Shown: positions 26,131-34,300 of the stretch, in pieces | How positions within the stretch are numbered: position 1 is the stretch's first letter | How the letters are laid out: each line of letters begins with the position of its first letter | Assembly (NCBI RefSeq): GCF_014211975.1 | Contig: NZ_CP060084.1 | Span: 682,001-746,000, forward strand | DNA: 64,000 bases | Reading direction: 5' to 3' | Origin: Teredinibacter haidensis | GTDB lineage: Bacteria; Pseudomonadota; Gammaproteobacteria; Pseudomonadales; Cellvibrionaceae | Made by a program: the position numbers and the translations under genes | Notes under the pieces: generated by a model | The model's input: the letters and a program-made list of their open reading frames with translations, nothing else | Told to the model about the DNA's origin: nothing | Database searches by the model: none

Positions 26131-26574
26131 ATGAGCTACAAGGAAATTAATTTGGTTGCGTATTTCAAGATTTTTTATCTACACCTTACGTACTACTTTG
26201 TCGGATTAGAAGAGGAAGGCTTTTACTATCAAAAAGCTATGTACTTAACAGAGTTAGGACATTACTTCCCTGCTATTACGGCTTTAAAGAAGGCTGAGAA
26301 AAACCTTAAAACTAGTTATGTTTGGGGCTTGCTTGGTTGGTGCTACGCCAATGTAGAAGTATTTGAAAAGTCTTTATATTATTATAAGCTTGCATATAAA
26401 ACTGATAAATCAGAATCGGTATTATTGGGGTTAGCAGTTTCAGAGTGCCATGCAGGGAGTCCCGAGAAATCCCGGGCTTATCTCGAGCAACTTAAACCTT
26501 TTCGTAATGACCCCATAATGAATGAATACGCGCAAAGAGTAGAAAATGAACTTGAAATTCGCAAAATCTCATAA
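26131..26574 (+). CDS. TPR-like protein starting inside the attC core
   Basis: The protein has 147 aa. Helical repeats of TPR type cover residues about 30-140 (YYQKAMYLTELGHYFPAITALKKAEKNL, WGLLGWCYANVEVFEKSLYYYKLAYKTD, VLLGLAVSECHAGSPEKSRAYLEQLKPF). An amphipathic, aromatic N-terminus (AYFKIFYLHLTYYFVG) may associate with the membrane. The ATG lies in GTTATGAG, 2 bp after the cassette crossover point, so the cassette brings no ribosome site of its own. Translation must be leaderless, use the preceding cassette, or begin at the internal Met37. Confidence 0.65.
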   Translation: MSYKEINLVAYFKIFYLHLTYYFVGLEEEGFYYQKAMYLTELGHYFPAITALKKAEKNLKTSYVWGLLGWCYANVEVFEKSLYYYKLAYKTDKSESVLLGLAVSECHAGSPEKSRAYLEQLKPFRNDPIMNEYAQRVENELEIRKIS

Positions 26575-26624
26575 CAATCAATTCAAGCGACCGCCTTCGG
26601 CGTCGCTTGAATTGGGCGTTATAA
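26569..26624 (+). repeat. attC site (short)
   Basis: This 56-bp site has inverse core TCATAAC and core GTTATAA at 26618-26624. The arms ATTCAAGCGACCGCC / GGCGTCGCTTGAAT form a near-perfect palindrome. Confidence 0.85.
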
Positions 26625-27016
26625 GCGCTGTAAGGTTTTTACGTGTTTCAATTGAGCGCAGAGGCGCCTGAGGGTTTCGTGGAACCACTTTTAGGCTAAA
26701 AGACCGCCTGTCGGCCGCCAATGTTTGAGGTTAAGAGTGTTCGTTCTCGGTGCGAGTTATACCAGCCAAGCTAAATTGTTAAAGAGCAACAATATAGCTT
26801 GGCTTAGTCAATCAGTTTGTTGCTGGTTGTTTGACTTCGTTCCAACCATCTTTGCGTGGGCTAAGTCAAAATATTGAAAAAGGGTCTTTGAGTAAGGTAT
26901 TGTGGTCCTCACTAGCAGGTTCTGTGCAGTTCCGCTTATAACAAATTACTTAAACATCGTTCCGGCCAAAAGACGGCCTCCACTGGACGTAGCAAGCTGC
27001 GCCGTTTAGCAAAACG
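26619..27016 (+). repeat. Family A non-coding cassette, copy 15
   Basis: The attC is at 26936-27022. About 11 bp near the 5' end (CGTAGTTGGTT) are deleted. The main hairpin (26765-26803) has G-C at the variable pair. The small CTCG/CGAG stem is intact. Confidence 0.85.
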
Positions 27017-27423
27017 TTATAATCGCTCGTATTTGGTTGAAAAATGTTTACGTGTTTCAATTGAGCAACGAGCTTTCTGAGAGCTTTGTGTAATCACTTT
27101 TAAGCTAAAGGGCCGCCTGTAGGCCGCCATCGTTTGAGGTTAAGAGGGTTCGTTCCCGGTGCGGGTAATGCCAGCCAAACTAAATTGTTAAAGAACAACA
27201 ATATAGTTTGGCTTAGTAAACAATTTGTTGGTGGTTGTTTGACTTCGTTTCAACCATCTTTGCGTCGGCTAAGTCAAAATATTGAAGAAGGGTCTTTGAG
27301 TAAGGTATTGTGGTCCTCACTAGCAGGTTCAGTGCGGTTCCGCTTATAACCAATTGCTAAACATCGTTCCGGCCAAAAGACGGCCTCCACTGGACGCAGC
27401 AAGCTGCGCCGTTTAGCAAAACG
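27017..27423 (+). repeat. Family A non-coding cassette, copy 16
   Basis: The attC is at 27344-27429 with core GTTATGT. The main hairpin (27174-27212) has A-T. The small stem is CCCG/CGGG. As in copy 8, a 71-codon frame (27134-27349) is open but not conserved in the family. Confidence 0.85.
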
Positions 27424-27469
27424 TTATGTTCAGCAAACAATTTTGGCGTTTTCAACAAGGAATAGATAA

Positions 27470-27775
27470 ATGGTCACATGCTATTTGAAATATGTGTTAG
27501 ATCCATTCAAGATAAAGGAGTTTGAGTATTATTCAAAACTCTGGATTCCATTGGTTGCAAAGTTTGGAGGTAATCATCATGGTTACTTCTTGCCTCATGA
27601 AGGGGCAAGTAATGTAGCTATTGCGCTATTTACATTTCCAAGTTTAGCTGAGTACGAAGTTTATCGTCAGCAAGCAAGTGATGATTCAGAGTGCCAAGCT
27701 GCGATGAAATATTATGAAGAGACCAAATGCTTTTTGAGCTTTGAGCGCTCATTTATGAAGCCTCTGTTTCAATAG
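27470..27775 (+). CDS. NIPSNAP-family protein
   Basis: The protein has 101 aa, the usual size for a single NIPSNAP (dimeric alpha/beta barrel) domain. It starts with a TCYLKYVLDPFKIKEFEYYSKLWIPLVAKFGGNHHGYFLPHEG pattern (dimer-fold strand, helix, then HGYFLPxEG) and ends with FERSFMKPLF. Such proteins are common bacterial cassette genes with no fixed function. It is alone in its cassette; the ribosome site is weak (AAGGAA, 27459-27464). Confidence 0.78.
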   Translation: MVTCYLKYVLDPFKIKEFEYYSKLWIPLVAKFGGNHHGYFLPHEGASNVAIALFTFPSLAEYEVYRQQASDDSECQAAMKYYEETKCFLSFERSFMKPLFQ

Positions 27776-27811
27776 ATAGGAAATGTATTCTAAGAAAGAA
27801 GTGCCAAAAAA

Positions 27812-27928
27812 ACATAACAAACAGCTTCAGTCGACGTTTTGGTCTTCGCTCCTATTTGCGCATGGCCTAGGGCCATTGTTGCGCAAATATCCACTACAAC
27901 CAAAACGCAACTGAGCTGGGCGTTATGA
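27812..27928 (+). repeat. attC site
   Basis: The inverse core ACATAAC is at 27812-27818 and core GTTATGA at 27922-27928. The arms are CGTTTTGGTC / CAACCAAAACG, related to the site at 1349-1462. Confidence 0.85.
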
Positions 27929-27935
27929 GTAAAAT

Positions 27936-28397
27936 ATGAATTGTAGACTGGTTTACTTAGCTCTATTTATTAGCACTTTGTCTTTAGGAATAATTTTATG
28001 GGATAAAGTGGCGGAATATAGATATAAAAGAGCTGTGCCAGTGTCAGTAGATGAATTCATGACTCATAAAGGAAGTGACGGGAAAAATGTATTTATCTGG
28101 GGCTTTCTGACAAAAGAAAATGGAATATTCCTTTTGCATAAAGACAAAGAATTCAGTGAATTAAAAAATCCCTATATTTCCCCCATTTCTATTTGGGTTT
28201 CAGATAACGATCTTGAGGGTATGTGCGAGGGTAGCTATGTTATAGTTCATGGAAAAATGCGTCCTACTCTTTATGGCCCAGGAATAGACAATATCTTCTA
28301 TCTAGGCTCCTTGAAAATTGAAGGTGACTGCAAAAAAACAGGTGAAAGAAAAGAGTATTATCCAGCTTGGGTAAAGTTTAATGTTAAAAACACATAA
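27936..28397 (+). CDS. Hypothetical envelope protein with OB-like domain
   Basis: The protein has 153 aa. An N-terminal hydrophobic segment (LVYLALFISTLSLGIILW) anchors or exports it. The rest is beta-rich (KNVFIWGFLTKENGIFLLHKDKEF, CEGSYVIVHGKMRPTLYG, NIFYLGSLKIEGDC), like small OB-fold or exported tRNA_anti-like domains. The start overlaps the stop of a four-codon frame that begins in the attC core (27925). Function is unknown. Confidence 0.6.
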   Translation: MNCRLVYLALFISTLSLGIILWDKVAEYRYKRAVPVSVDEFMTHKGSDGKNVFIWGFLTKENGIFLLHKDKEFSELKNPYISPISIWVSDNDLEGMCEGSYVIVHGKMRPTLYGPGIDNIFYLGSLKIEGDCKKTGERKEYYPAWVKFNVKNT

Positions 28398-28484
28398 CAA
28401 GCTCATCGTGCTTCGTTCCAGCCACTTTGTGGCTTCCACTGGACGGCCAACAGGGTTGGCCGCCGCACATGCAGGGCGTTAGGC
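28392..28484 (+). repeat. attC site
   Basis: The inverse core ACATAAC is at 28392-28398 and core GTTAGGC at 28478-28484. The arms are GCCACTTTGTGGC and GGCCAACAGGGTTGGCC. Confidence 0.8.
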
Positions 28485-28490
28485 ATCACC

Positions 28491-28925
28491 ATGAGTACAG
28501 TCCAAGATAAGTTTAAAGAACTTCTCAAGAATACTGTTGCACCAGCCTTGAGAGAAAATGGCCTCAAGGGTTCTGGTCAAGAGTATTCAATAAAATCCGA
28601 TGATTATTGGGCTCTTATTGGTTTACAGAAATCGATGTATAGCGATTCACGAGGATTAAAGTTTACAATCAATATTTACGTTATTTCTAAACTTCAGTGG
28701 GACGAAGGTCGTGAGCAATACAGCTACTTCCCGAAAAAACCTTATCCAAACACCAAGTGGCAGTTGGGTTGGTCTGAGCGTATTGGTACTCTTATGCCTT
28801 CAAAGTTAGATCACTGGTGGGAGTTCAATAATCAAACCAATAAAAGGGAGCTGGCACGGCAACTAGTGCATGCAATTATGGAGTACGCGGTGCCAGCAAT
28901 GCAGTCGAGAATGCGAAATGCCTGA
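28491..28925 (+). CDS. DUF4304-like protein
   Basis: The protein has 144 aa and is soluble. FKELLKNTVAPALRENGLKGSGQEYSI followed by a strand with LIGLQKSMYSDSRGLKFTINIYV and WWEFNNQ is the DUF4304 pattern. The family is unassigned but often occurs near toxin/immunity genes. The start 10 bp after the cassette edge has no strong ribosome site. Confidence 0.7.
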   Translation: MSTVQDKFKELLKNTVAPALRENGLKGSGQEYSIKSDDYWALIGLQKSMYSDSRGLKFTINIYVISKLQWDEGREQYSYFPKKPYPNTKWQLGWSERIGTLMPSKLDHWWEFNNQTNKRELARQLVHAIMEYAVPAMQSRMRNA

Positions 28926-29009
28926 GTTATCAAATGAAGTCAGCAGGACGGCCAGAAAGACGGCCTCCCCTGGACGCAGCAAGCTTCTCCGTTTAGCAAA
29001 ACGTTATGG
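28923..29009 (+). repeat. attC site, family A type, degenerate 5' half
   Basis: The 3' half (ACGGCCTCC, TGGACGCAGCAAGC, CCGTTTAGCAAAACGTTATGG) is family A. The 5' half reads GAGTTATCAAATGAAG instead of TTATAACAAATTACTT. This is the last recognisable site of the main array. Confidence 0.7.
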
Positions 29010-29028
29010 TTCCCATGGGATCGAGAGA

Positions 29029-29222
29029 ATGCTAAATTTAGTAACGAAGTGGTTAAATGGTGCTATGGGGCGGCAGCCGGGTGAGAAAATCCCCAAGGAA
29101 GATGAAATATTTCTACCAAATGGAATCATCACTTTATCGGGGCCGCCAACTAATCAGCCTAATCTTCTAATGATACAAGTCCAGGTGAGTATGGAAATTA
29201 TTTTCACGAAGAGTGTGCCTGA
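29029..29222 (+). pseudogene. Frameshifted last cassette gene, unknown family
   Basis: From the ATG at 29029 the frame reads MLNLVTKWLNGAMGRQP and continues to LPNGIITLSGPPTNQPN. Near 29160-29175 the plausible continuation moves to another frame (DTSPGEYGNYFHEECA, stop at 29220-29222), while the original frame runs on to a different stop at about 29250. This fits a small frameshift in an old distal gene. The family is not recognised. Confidence 0.5.
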
Positions 29223-29237
29223 TAGGATGTCTACCAA

Positions 29238-30719
29238 TCACTCTCGGTAGCCGTCGGAATACACTATAAATTTATCGTATAACAGTGGGTCTGAGATAAT
29301 GCCATTACCGGCCATTCGGCTAATCAGTTCTTTGGTGCTGAGACGCTCGGAAGACTGTTGCTGATAATAGTTGAGTGCCGATATTACAATGGGCGGGGCG
29401 AAAGATGAGGAGCGAAGGCCAGGGAAAAACTCTCGTTCCAAGAATCCGTGCATAATTGTCTTAAAACTTTTTTCACGTAGTGCGTAGATTAATGGAGGGG
29501 GCAGTGACTCATCGGTATAGATACCCAGAGGCACGTAGAGGTCTGTGCATGCAAGGTAATCCAGTAGGCTCGTCGGTTGAATCGCGTTGGTATTATCGGT
29601 TCCATTCTCGGGTATAACGATGGTCATACCATCATTTTCAAGACCCTGAACCCTCACTCTGTTCATGGTCGAGCTATCGCAATCCGATAGGAATTCAGGG
29701 TGATTTTCCAGCAACGGTTCAGATGCCAGCACGGCTCCTGCCTGCACTACTATGGTTGAGACCAGCTCCTCTGTTTTTGAGTTTACATATTTTAAAGCCG
29801 ATAATTGTCGAATAAAATCCCTGTCGATGATTTGTAGTTTTTCAACCATTTGTGGAGGTGCTTCACCATCGCAAACTGCGGATATCTGGCGGCGAATAAC
29901 TGGCGCAGATGTACCCCACGACGCGTTTATATAGTCAATTTCGTAACGCGATACCAAGCCTTCAATAGCGCCCAAAAAACGGCTATATCGATTTGTGATC
30001 TCGCTTAATGCCATGCCCTGTAATTCAGTATCACTCGATAGAAGATTCTTGCAGTAGCCATCGGGTGTTAACAAATCGCGGTCACTTTTCCCTAGCTCAA
30101 CTAAAACAAATTTAGCGTTCGGGTTATGTTCAAATAAAAATGAACTAATAAAATAGCCGTGGCCGAATATGGCTAATTCGGCTGTTAGTTTATCCAGCAA
30201 AGGTATGTTTTTGTGGTCTTGAAATTTCTGGAAACGACTGACGGACACAAAGTGTGGGTGGTCACTTATGGTGGTAAAAATAGTGTCGAATAATGTCGAA
30301 AGAGTGACCTTTGGTCTGGATTCAATGATGTTCAATTCGTTATCGAACTCAAAGGTGTTGAGCACTCGTTTTCTGTATCCGAGTAGGGCGTGTGAATGTA
30401 TCCCCCAGTCTAGGATCAGGATTCTCGCTTCTTGATCGGCTCTTTCCTGTGGCGCGGGTGGCGCGTAGGTGTGCTCGGTTTCAGCGCAAGCGTCCTGCTC
30501 TGAATCCAGGCAATCTTCTTCGTCCAGTAACACCTCAATAGAATCTATTAGTTCCGCTTCCAGCAACGATCTTGCTGGAGGGGGGGGGGCTGTGGGTTCG
30601 GGCACGCCTGTTGGTTGCGGCACAATCCCTGGATTTACGGTGTTACCACCACCACAGCCAACCAACATAAAAGAGGCCAAATAGATGAAAAGTAGACCTA
30701 TACGATTAAGCTTCATCAT
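29238..30719 (-). CDS. S8-like (subtilase-fold) lipoprotein, putative serine protease
   Basis: The protein has 493 aa from the Met at 30719, which begins a clear lipoprotein signal (MMKLNRIGLLFIYLASFMLVGC); a longer reading from 30764 lies inside the upstream gene. A Pro-rich spacer follows the lipid-attachment Cys. The domain then shows the order of a subtilase: ILILDWGIHSHALLG (Asp), IFGHGYFISSFLF (His), INASWGTS, and RSSSFAPPIVISALNYY in place of GTSxAxP (Ser). Motifs are degenerate, so activity is uncertain. It overlaps the 264-aa gene upstream by 14 bp. A run of ten G (30580-30589; C on the coding strand) lies in the Pro-rich spacer. Confidence 0.65.
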   Translation of the reverse strand: MMKLNRIGLLFIYLASFMLVGCGGGNTVNPGIVPQPTGVPEPTAPPPPARSLLEAELIDSIEVLLDEEDCLDSEQDACAETEHTYAPPAPQERADQEARILILDWGIHSHALLGYRKRVLNTFEFDNELNIIESRPKVTLSTLFDTIFTTISDHPHFVSVSRFQKFQDHKNIPLLDKLTAELAIFGHGYFISSFLFEHNPNAKFVLVELGKSDRDLLTPDGYCKNLLSSDTELQGMALSEITNRYSRFLGAIEGLVSRYEIDYINASWGTSAPVIRRQISAVCDGEAPPQMVEKLQIIDRDFIRQLSALKYVNSKTEELVSTIVVQAGAVLASEPLLENHPEFLSDCDSSTMNRVRVQGLENDGMTIVIPENGTDNTNAIQPTSLLDYLACTDLYVPLGIYTDESLPPPLIYALREKSFKTIMHGFLEREFFPGLRSSSFAPPIVISALNYYQQQSSERLSTKELISRMAGNGIISDPLLYDKFIVYSDGYRE

Positions 30720-31500
30720 TGCTATTCTCGAATTTTTGACGCAAAGCATTTTTTTGAGTGCCATCTAAGTGCTTAAGCACGCCAGAAAGTACCAACCCAA
30801 CCATCACTTGGTTGGCTAGGTTCGTACTATAACTGATATCGGTTAACAGGCTGTCGATATTCGCAACGAAATTAGTGGATCCATACGTTTTTTGATATGA
30901 CTTAAAGTAGCCTGCCACCATATCACTGTAATCGTGTTCGACGCCTTTCTCCTGTGTACCTTGCCCTAGGGAACCTGCAACTGTTTGGATAGCATTAAGT
31001 AGTGGCTCTGAGTTTCCTTCAGTTGACAAATATTCAAGAAACATAATGGACGCAACTCTTGCTTGAGCCTGCTGCTCACCGAATAGGACAGACGCGTACG
31101 CCGCATCGCCTGCAACCCGTTCAGCTAGGTCGATGGCTTCGGGAATAGCGGTCATTTCACCATACAGTTCATTGCGCTTTTCCAATCGGTTAATATCCTT
31201 GCTAACCATAAATATTTGGTTGACGCTCTTTGTATATTCGCTAATTGTCTCATCGTTAAATTGGCCGTGAATGATTTTCTTTGGCTCTTGTTGAAGAGAG
31301 TTAGCGGCATTTGTAACTACGCTTTTGGTTATAGGCTTTTCTTGACTACTCTTGACTGAAGATTGCGTACTGGCGTTAATTCCCTGTGGGTTAGTTTCAT
31401 CTACAAGTTCTTTATTAAAAAAGGGGCCAAGTTGAGTGTAGATCGTAATAGCGAGTATGCATATGCCAGTGAACATCCAAAGTGTATTTTTCATTTTCAT
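30706..31500 (-). CDS. Hypothetical protein with N-terminal membrane anchor
   Basis: The protein has 264 aa. One membrane helix (WMFTGICILAITIYTQLGPFF) is followed by a low-complexity Ser/Thr/Lys stretch and a helical domain (INRLEKRNELYGEMTAIPEAIDLAERVAG, YASVLFGEQQAQARVASIMFLEYLSTEG). No known motif is seen. It overlaps the S8-like lipoprotein gene by 14 bp, so the two are translationally coupled and probably work together, perhaps as a partner or regulator of the protease. Confidence 0.6.
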   Translation of the reverse strand: MKMKNTLWMFTGICILAITIYTQLGPFFNKELVDETNPQGINASTQSSVKSSQEKPITKSVVTNAANSLQQEPKKIIHGQFNDETISEYTKSVNQIFMVSKDINRLEKRNELYGEMTAIPEAIDLAERVAGDAAYASVLFGEQQAQARVASIMFLEYLSTEGNSEPLLNAIQTVAGSLGQGTQEKGVEHDYSDMVAGYFKSYQKTYGSTNFVANIDSLLTDISYSTNLANQVMVGLVLSGVLKHLDGTQKNALRQKFENSNDEA

Positions 31501-31903
31501 CTCCTGAAATAAATTACCTAGTTGTTCAATAAAGATGTAATAGTTACCGCTATCTTAGCAGTAGAAATTCTTTCGCATTGACAGGTGAATGCTAGATAAT
31601 CGCTCACAATTCGGTTGCAAACAGGAGCGAGATTTTACTCTTTCTTGTATTGAAATTTTTATTCTGATACACACCCGGTTTGGAATTTTCTGCATAGGCA
31701 TTCGGCAATTTTCATTGTTCAGATGATACGGCATCGAGTACATAGCGCGATCGATACACATCGTCATTCTATATAGTGAAATTCGCACCCGAATTACTCG
31801 ATTGAATTGAAATAGCTAAGGCAAAAAAAGCCGGGGTATGATAGTTGTTCGATATAACCTTGATAGGGGCACCCCACGGCGCCCCCTATTGTACCTATTG
31901 TAC
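31501..31903. other. Intergenic region
   Basis: No supported gene is present. Short frames here have no ribosome site or family resemblance. A direct repeat TATTGTACC occurs twice at about 31889-31907. Confidence 0.5.
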
Positions 31904-32677
31904 CTATTGTCGTATTTTGAATCTGCGGAATTCTGAGTCCAGAATATTCTGCCAATACAAGTCGCCCATTATTAATCCTTGTGCAACGATCAGGTGGCTG
32001 GCCCCACTTTCATCATCAGTTTCGGTGAGAACGTTGTACACAATTTCGCCGACAGGGCCTTGCTCAATAGACACAATGGGGTCAGGCGATCCGTCCGCTT
32101 GCACCAATACATCGCCTACTGAAAGTTCTGTGGCAGTAGTCATAGTGCCCGAAATTAGAAGAACACCGTGCCGACTGGATAAACCAATACGCTTTCCTGA
32201 CTCGGTTAAAACAACAACCAGTGGCTTTTCTTCAACGCCATCAGTTACCACGTCAAACCCTCGCGGTTCATACGAAAGTGATGTTAATGTTGAATTAGCT
32301 ACAACAGTATAGGCCTCGTAAGACGAATAGTTGTTCACAATATCTTCGATTGTGGCCAGCTGATCATTGCCATTTACCCTGTTAACAGTGCTGATGTTCG
32401 TACCTTCTTCAAAGCAGCCACAAGGACATACGGCAACTAAGCTAACCGGCGGGAAGGGCGTGCAGATAGGAGCGAGTTTTTTGGTATTTGCGTAGTCGTA
32501 CTCCTCAAGCGTAACGCAGTCGGTTTCGTAAGCATAGTCTCGTAAATCTGCGCATTGCGCGGCGGTGAGATCTGCTGTGTAGCAACGACTTCTATAAACG
32601 TCATCATCCAATCGGTTTGCTAGTGCTTCAAGTGGAAGTAGTGCAGTAAGAACCATGAGTAACAATAAATTATTCAC
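31904..32677 (-). CDS. Secreted Hint-domain (self-processing) protein
   Basis: The protein has 257 aa. A signal peptide (MNNLLLLMVLTALLPLEALA) is followed by a Cys-rich N-terminal part and then a Hint fold: CPCGCFEEGTNIST (Cys88 as the likely nucleophile), RIGLSSRHGVLL (His170), ATELSVGDVLVQADG and EIVYNVLTE...SHLIVAQGLIMGD. The C-terminal His-Asn of inteins is absent, so N-terminal cleavage or ester formation is more likely than splicing. It lies 39 bp downstream of a secreted metalloprotease gene on the same strand. Bacterial stand-alone Hint proteins often process or attach neighbouring secreted proteins; that role here is inference. Confidence 0.72.
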   Translation of the reverse strand: MNNLLLLMVLTALLPLEALANRLDDDVYRSRCYTADLTAAQCADLRDYAYETDCVTLEEYDYANTKKLAPICTPFPPVSLVAVCPCGCFEEGTNISTVNRVNGNDQLATIEDIVNNYSSYEAYTVVANSTLTSLSYEPRGFDVVTDGVEEKPLVVVLTESGKRIGLSSRHGVLLISGTMTTATELSVGDVLVQADGSPDPIVSIEQGPVGEIVYNVLTETDDESGASHLIVAQGLIMGDLYWQNILDSEFRRFKIRQ

Positions 32678-32716
32678 GTTATATCTCCTCTATAAATATA
32701 CGGGTTAATCATCCAT

Positions 32717-33694
32717 TTAGTAATACAAATCGGGAACGTCTGCGGCTTTTAGCTTGGGTTTGAACCAGCAGCGTGGTCTGTGTGCGTCGTTATAATTGAT
32801 AACATCCAAATCGGCTGAAATGCTTGCACAGTAGTGATAAGCCGACTCCATCTCTGCATACATCGACTCTCTACCAAGCACGGCATTTTTACCGGGAATA
32901 AAGAATGGGTCTAAGTCCATTGTGCAGAGTGAGCCAGCAAAGTAGGTATCCAATCGGCACTGGGGTGCTGGGTGGTTAATATATGTTTTATCAACCTTTC
33001 CCTGGTCCGGCGTATCAAAGTGCACAGCTACACCTCTTGAAGCAGCCAATAGATCTGCCAGAGATTTTCCGGCAAGTGCTGTTCTATAACAAAGCTGTTG
33101 TTCAAAGGTTGTATTCCATCGAGCGTTGCACTCATTTTTTACCGTCTGTGGCGCGCTATGTTCGTATTCAGAGTTGTCGTCGTAGAGCCATAGTTGCCTT
33201 GCGCAAGATTGCGTTGCAAAATAATCTGATTGCCCTTCCGAAGCTGCCCAGCGAGCACCTTTAAAAGGAAATCCTGCAAGGTGATGGCCCATTTCATGGC
33301 ACACCACTAACGCAAAACCATCGGGTGTTACCTCGGGCGCACGAGCGAGGCCGCCATACATCCTTATAAACCAGTTATTACCGCTTTGGTACGCTTGTGC
33401 GTTAACAGTATTGTTATCCCATTCGCGAACTGTATTTAATACCGCTCCATGTGAACTAACGATGGTGGTGTAGTAATCGTAAATCTCATCGATAATTTCA
33501 TCGAAGAGCGCTTCATCAATATCGCTTCCTCCCGCGTTACTCCGTAAATGTAATTGGTTAGGTGGCATAAAAATTTCGTGGGTACCTGCCTCCACAGCTG
33601 TCGTATAGTGGTCGATATCCTCAGCGTGTAGTGAGGATATCGACACGAGCGATATCGCAAATGCAACGATCTGCTTTACACATTTCATATCCAT
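32717..33694 (-). CDS. Secreted gluzincin metalloprotease
   Basis: The protein has 325 aa. A signal peptide (about residues 1-24, ISLVSISSLHA) is followed by a zinc-protease core HEMGHH (His133, Glu134, His137) and EGQSDYFA (third ligand Glu153, with Asp157), the HExxH/ExxxD spacing of gluzincins. Many cysteines (KNECNAR, QQLCYR, PQCRLD, SLCTMD, YHYCAS, PRCWF) indicate disulfides and secretion. It heads a run of minus-strand secreted proteins. Substrate unknown. Confidence 0.78.
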   Translation of the reverse strand: MDMKCVKQIVAFAISLVSISSLHAEDIDHYTTAVEAGTHEIFMPPNQLHLRSNAGGSDIDEALFDEIIDEIYDYYTTIVSSHGAVLNTVREWDNNTVNAQAYQSGNNWFIRMYGGLARAPEVTPDGFALVVCHEMGHHLAGFPFKGARWAASEGQSDYFATQSCARQLWLYDDNSEYEHSAPQTVKNECNARWNTTFEQQLCYRTALAGKSLADLLAASRGVAVHFDTPDQGKVDKTYINHPAPQCRLDTYFAGSLCTMDLDPFFIPGKNAVLGRESMYAEMESAYHYCASISADLDVINYNDAHRPRCWFKPKLKAADVPDLYY

Positions 33695-34300
33695 TCTCCA
33701 GTATTGAGTAAGTTAGCATTGTCTCCAAAAACAAATAGAGGCTAAACGATACGCAGCTAAATTCCGCTAGAAAACCATTTAACTAAGCAACATAATTTTC
33801 ACGTCCATAATGTTTAGCAATGCTTGAGCATAATTGTTTAATATTTGGCGAAGATCAAGAGACAAAACGCGCCACAAAGAATGTTGTGCGACTTATTGGG
33901 GTCGCAAGTGACATTGTTTGTTTGAAAATACTATTTTATCTATTTGCTTCTTAAACATTACAGATAAACGACAGTGCCATTACCTATTTGTGTCATATTG
34001 TTTTCTAGCCAGACAGAAAAATTATTCAAACTGGATGTTGCTAATAAAAATTAATCCAGGTCTGCGTTAAATAGTCATATCGAAGGCACTCCGTTGAATA
34101 TGGGTTAATGAATCTATCGTACTGAATTAATTTTCATCGAAAAATAATATGTATACGTTAACGGAAATGTTATTTATTGTTCGTAGCTATTTGTCGTTCC
34201 GGGTGCTTTCTAGGGGTGCAACAAATAAATGGGTCAGGCTGTACTCCCTTGGCTTATTGGGCTCCCCAGATAGCAGGAAATACCTAGGTGGGATCGATGT
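33695..34300. other. Intergenic region upstream of the metalloprotease gene
   Basis: This AT-rich stretch of about 600 bp carries no supported gene. It must contain the promoter for the minus-strand genes, but no convincing consensus was picked out. Confidence 0.4.

Larger units (their letters stand above)
1..29005 (+). mobile_element. Integron gene-cassette array (distal part, no integrase in window)
   Basis: About 48 consecutive units each end in an attC-like site: an inverse core of the form YTAAC or TATAAC, an imperfect palindrome, and a GTTRRRY-type core (GTTATAA, GTTAGGC, GTTATGT and others). Most cassette genes run rightward with the attC at their 3' end, so attI and intI are expected to the left. 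No integrase, attI or Pc promoter is visible. Sixteen cassettes belong to one non-coding family and seven to another. The array decays near 29 kb, where the last site has a degenerate 5' half and the last gene is frameshifted. The right end is placed at the last core site. Confidence 0.93.

Noticed and set aside
70..29005. CRISPR array
   Set aside because: Repeats are 400-bp cassettes and attC palindromes, not short regular repeats with unique spacers, and no cas genes are present.
1..29005. Integron integrase or attI within the window
   Set aside because: No tyrosine-recombinase frame is seen. Orientation places it to the left.
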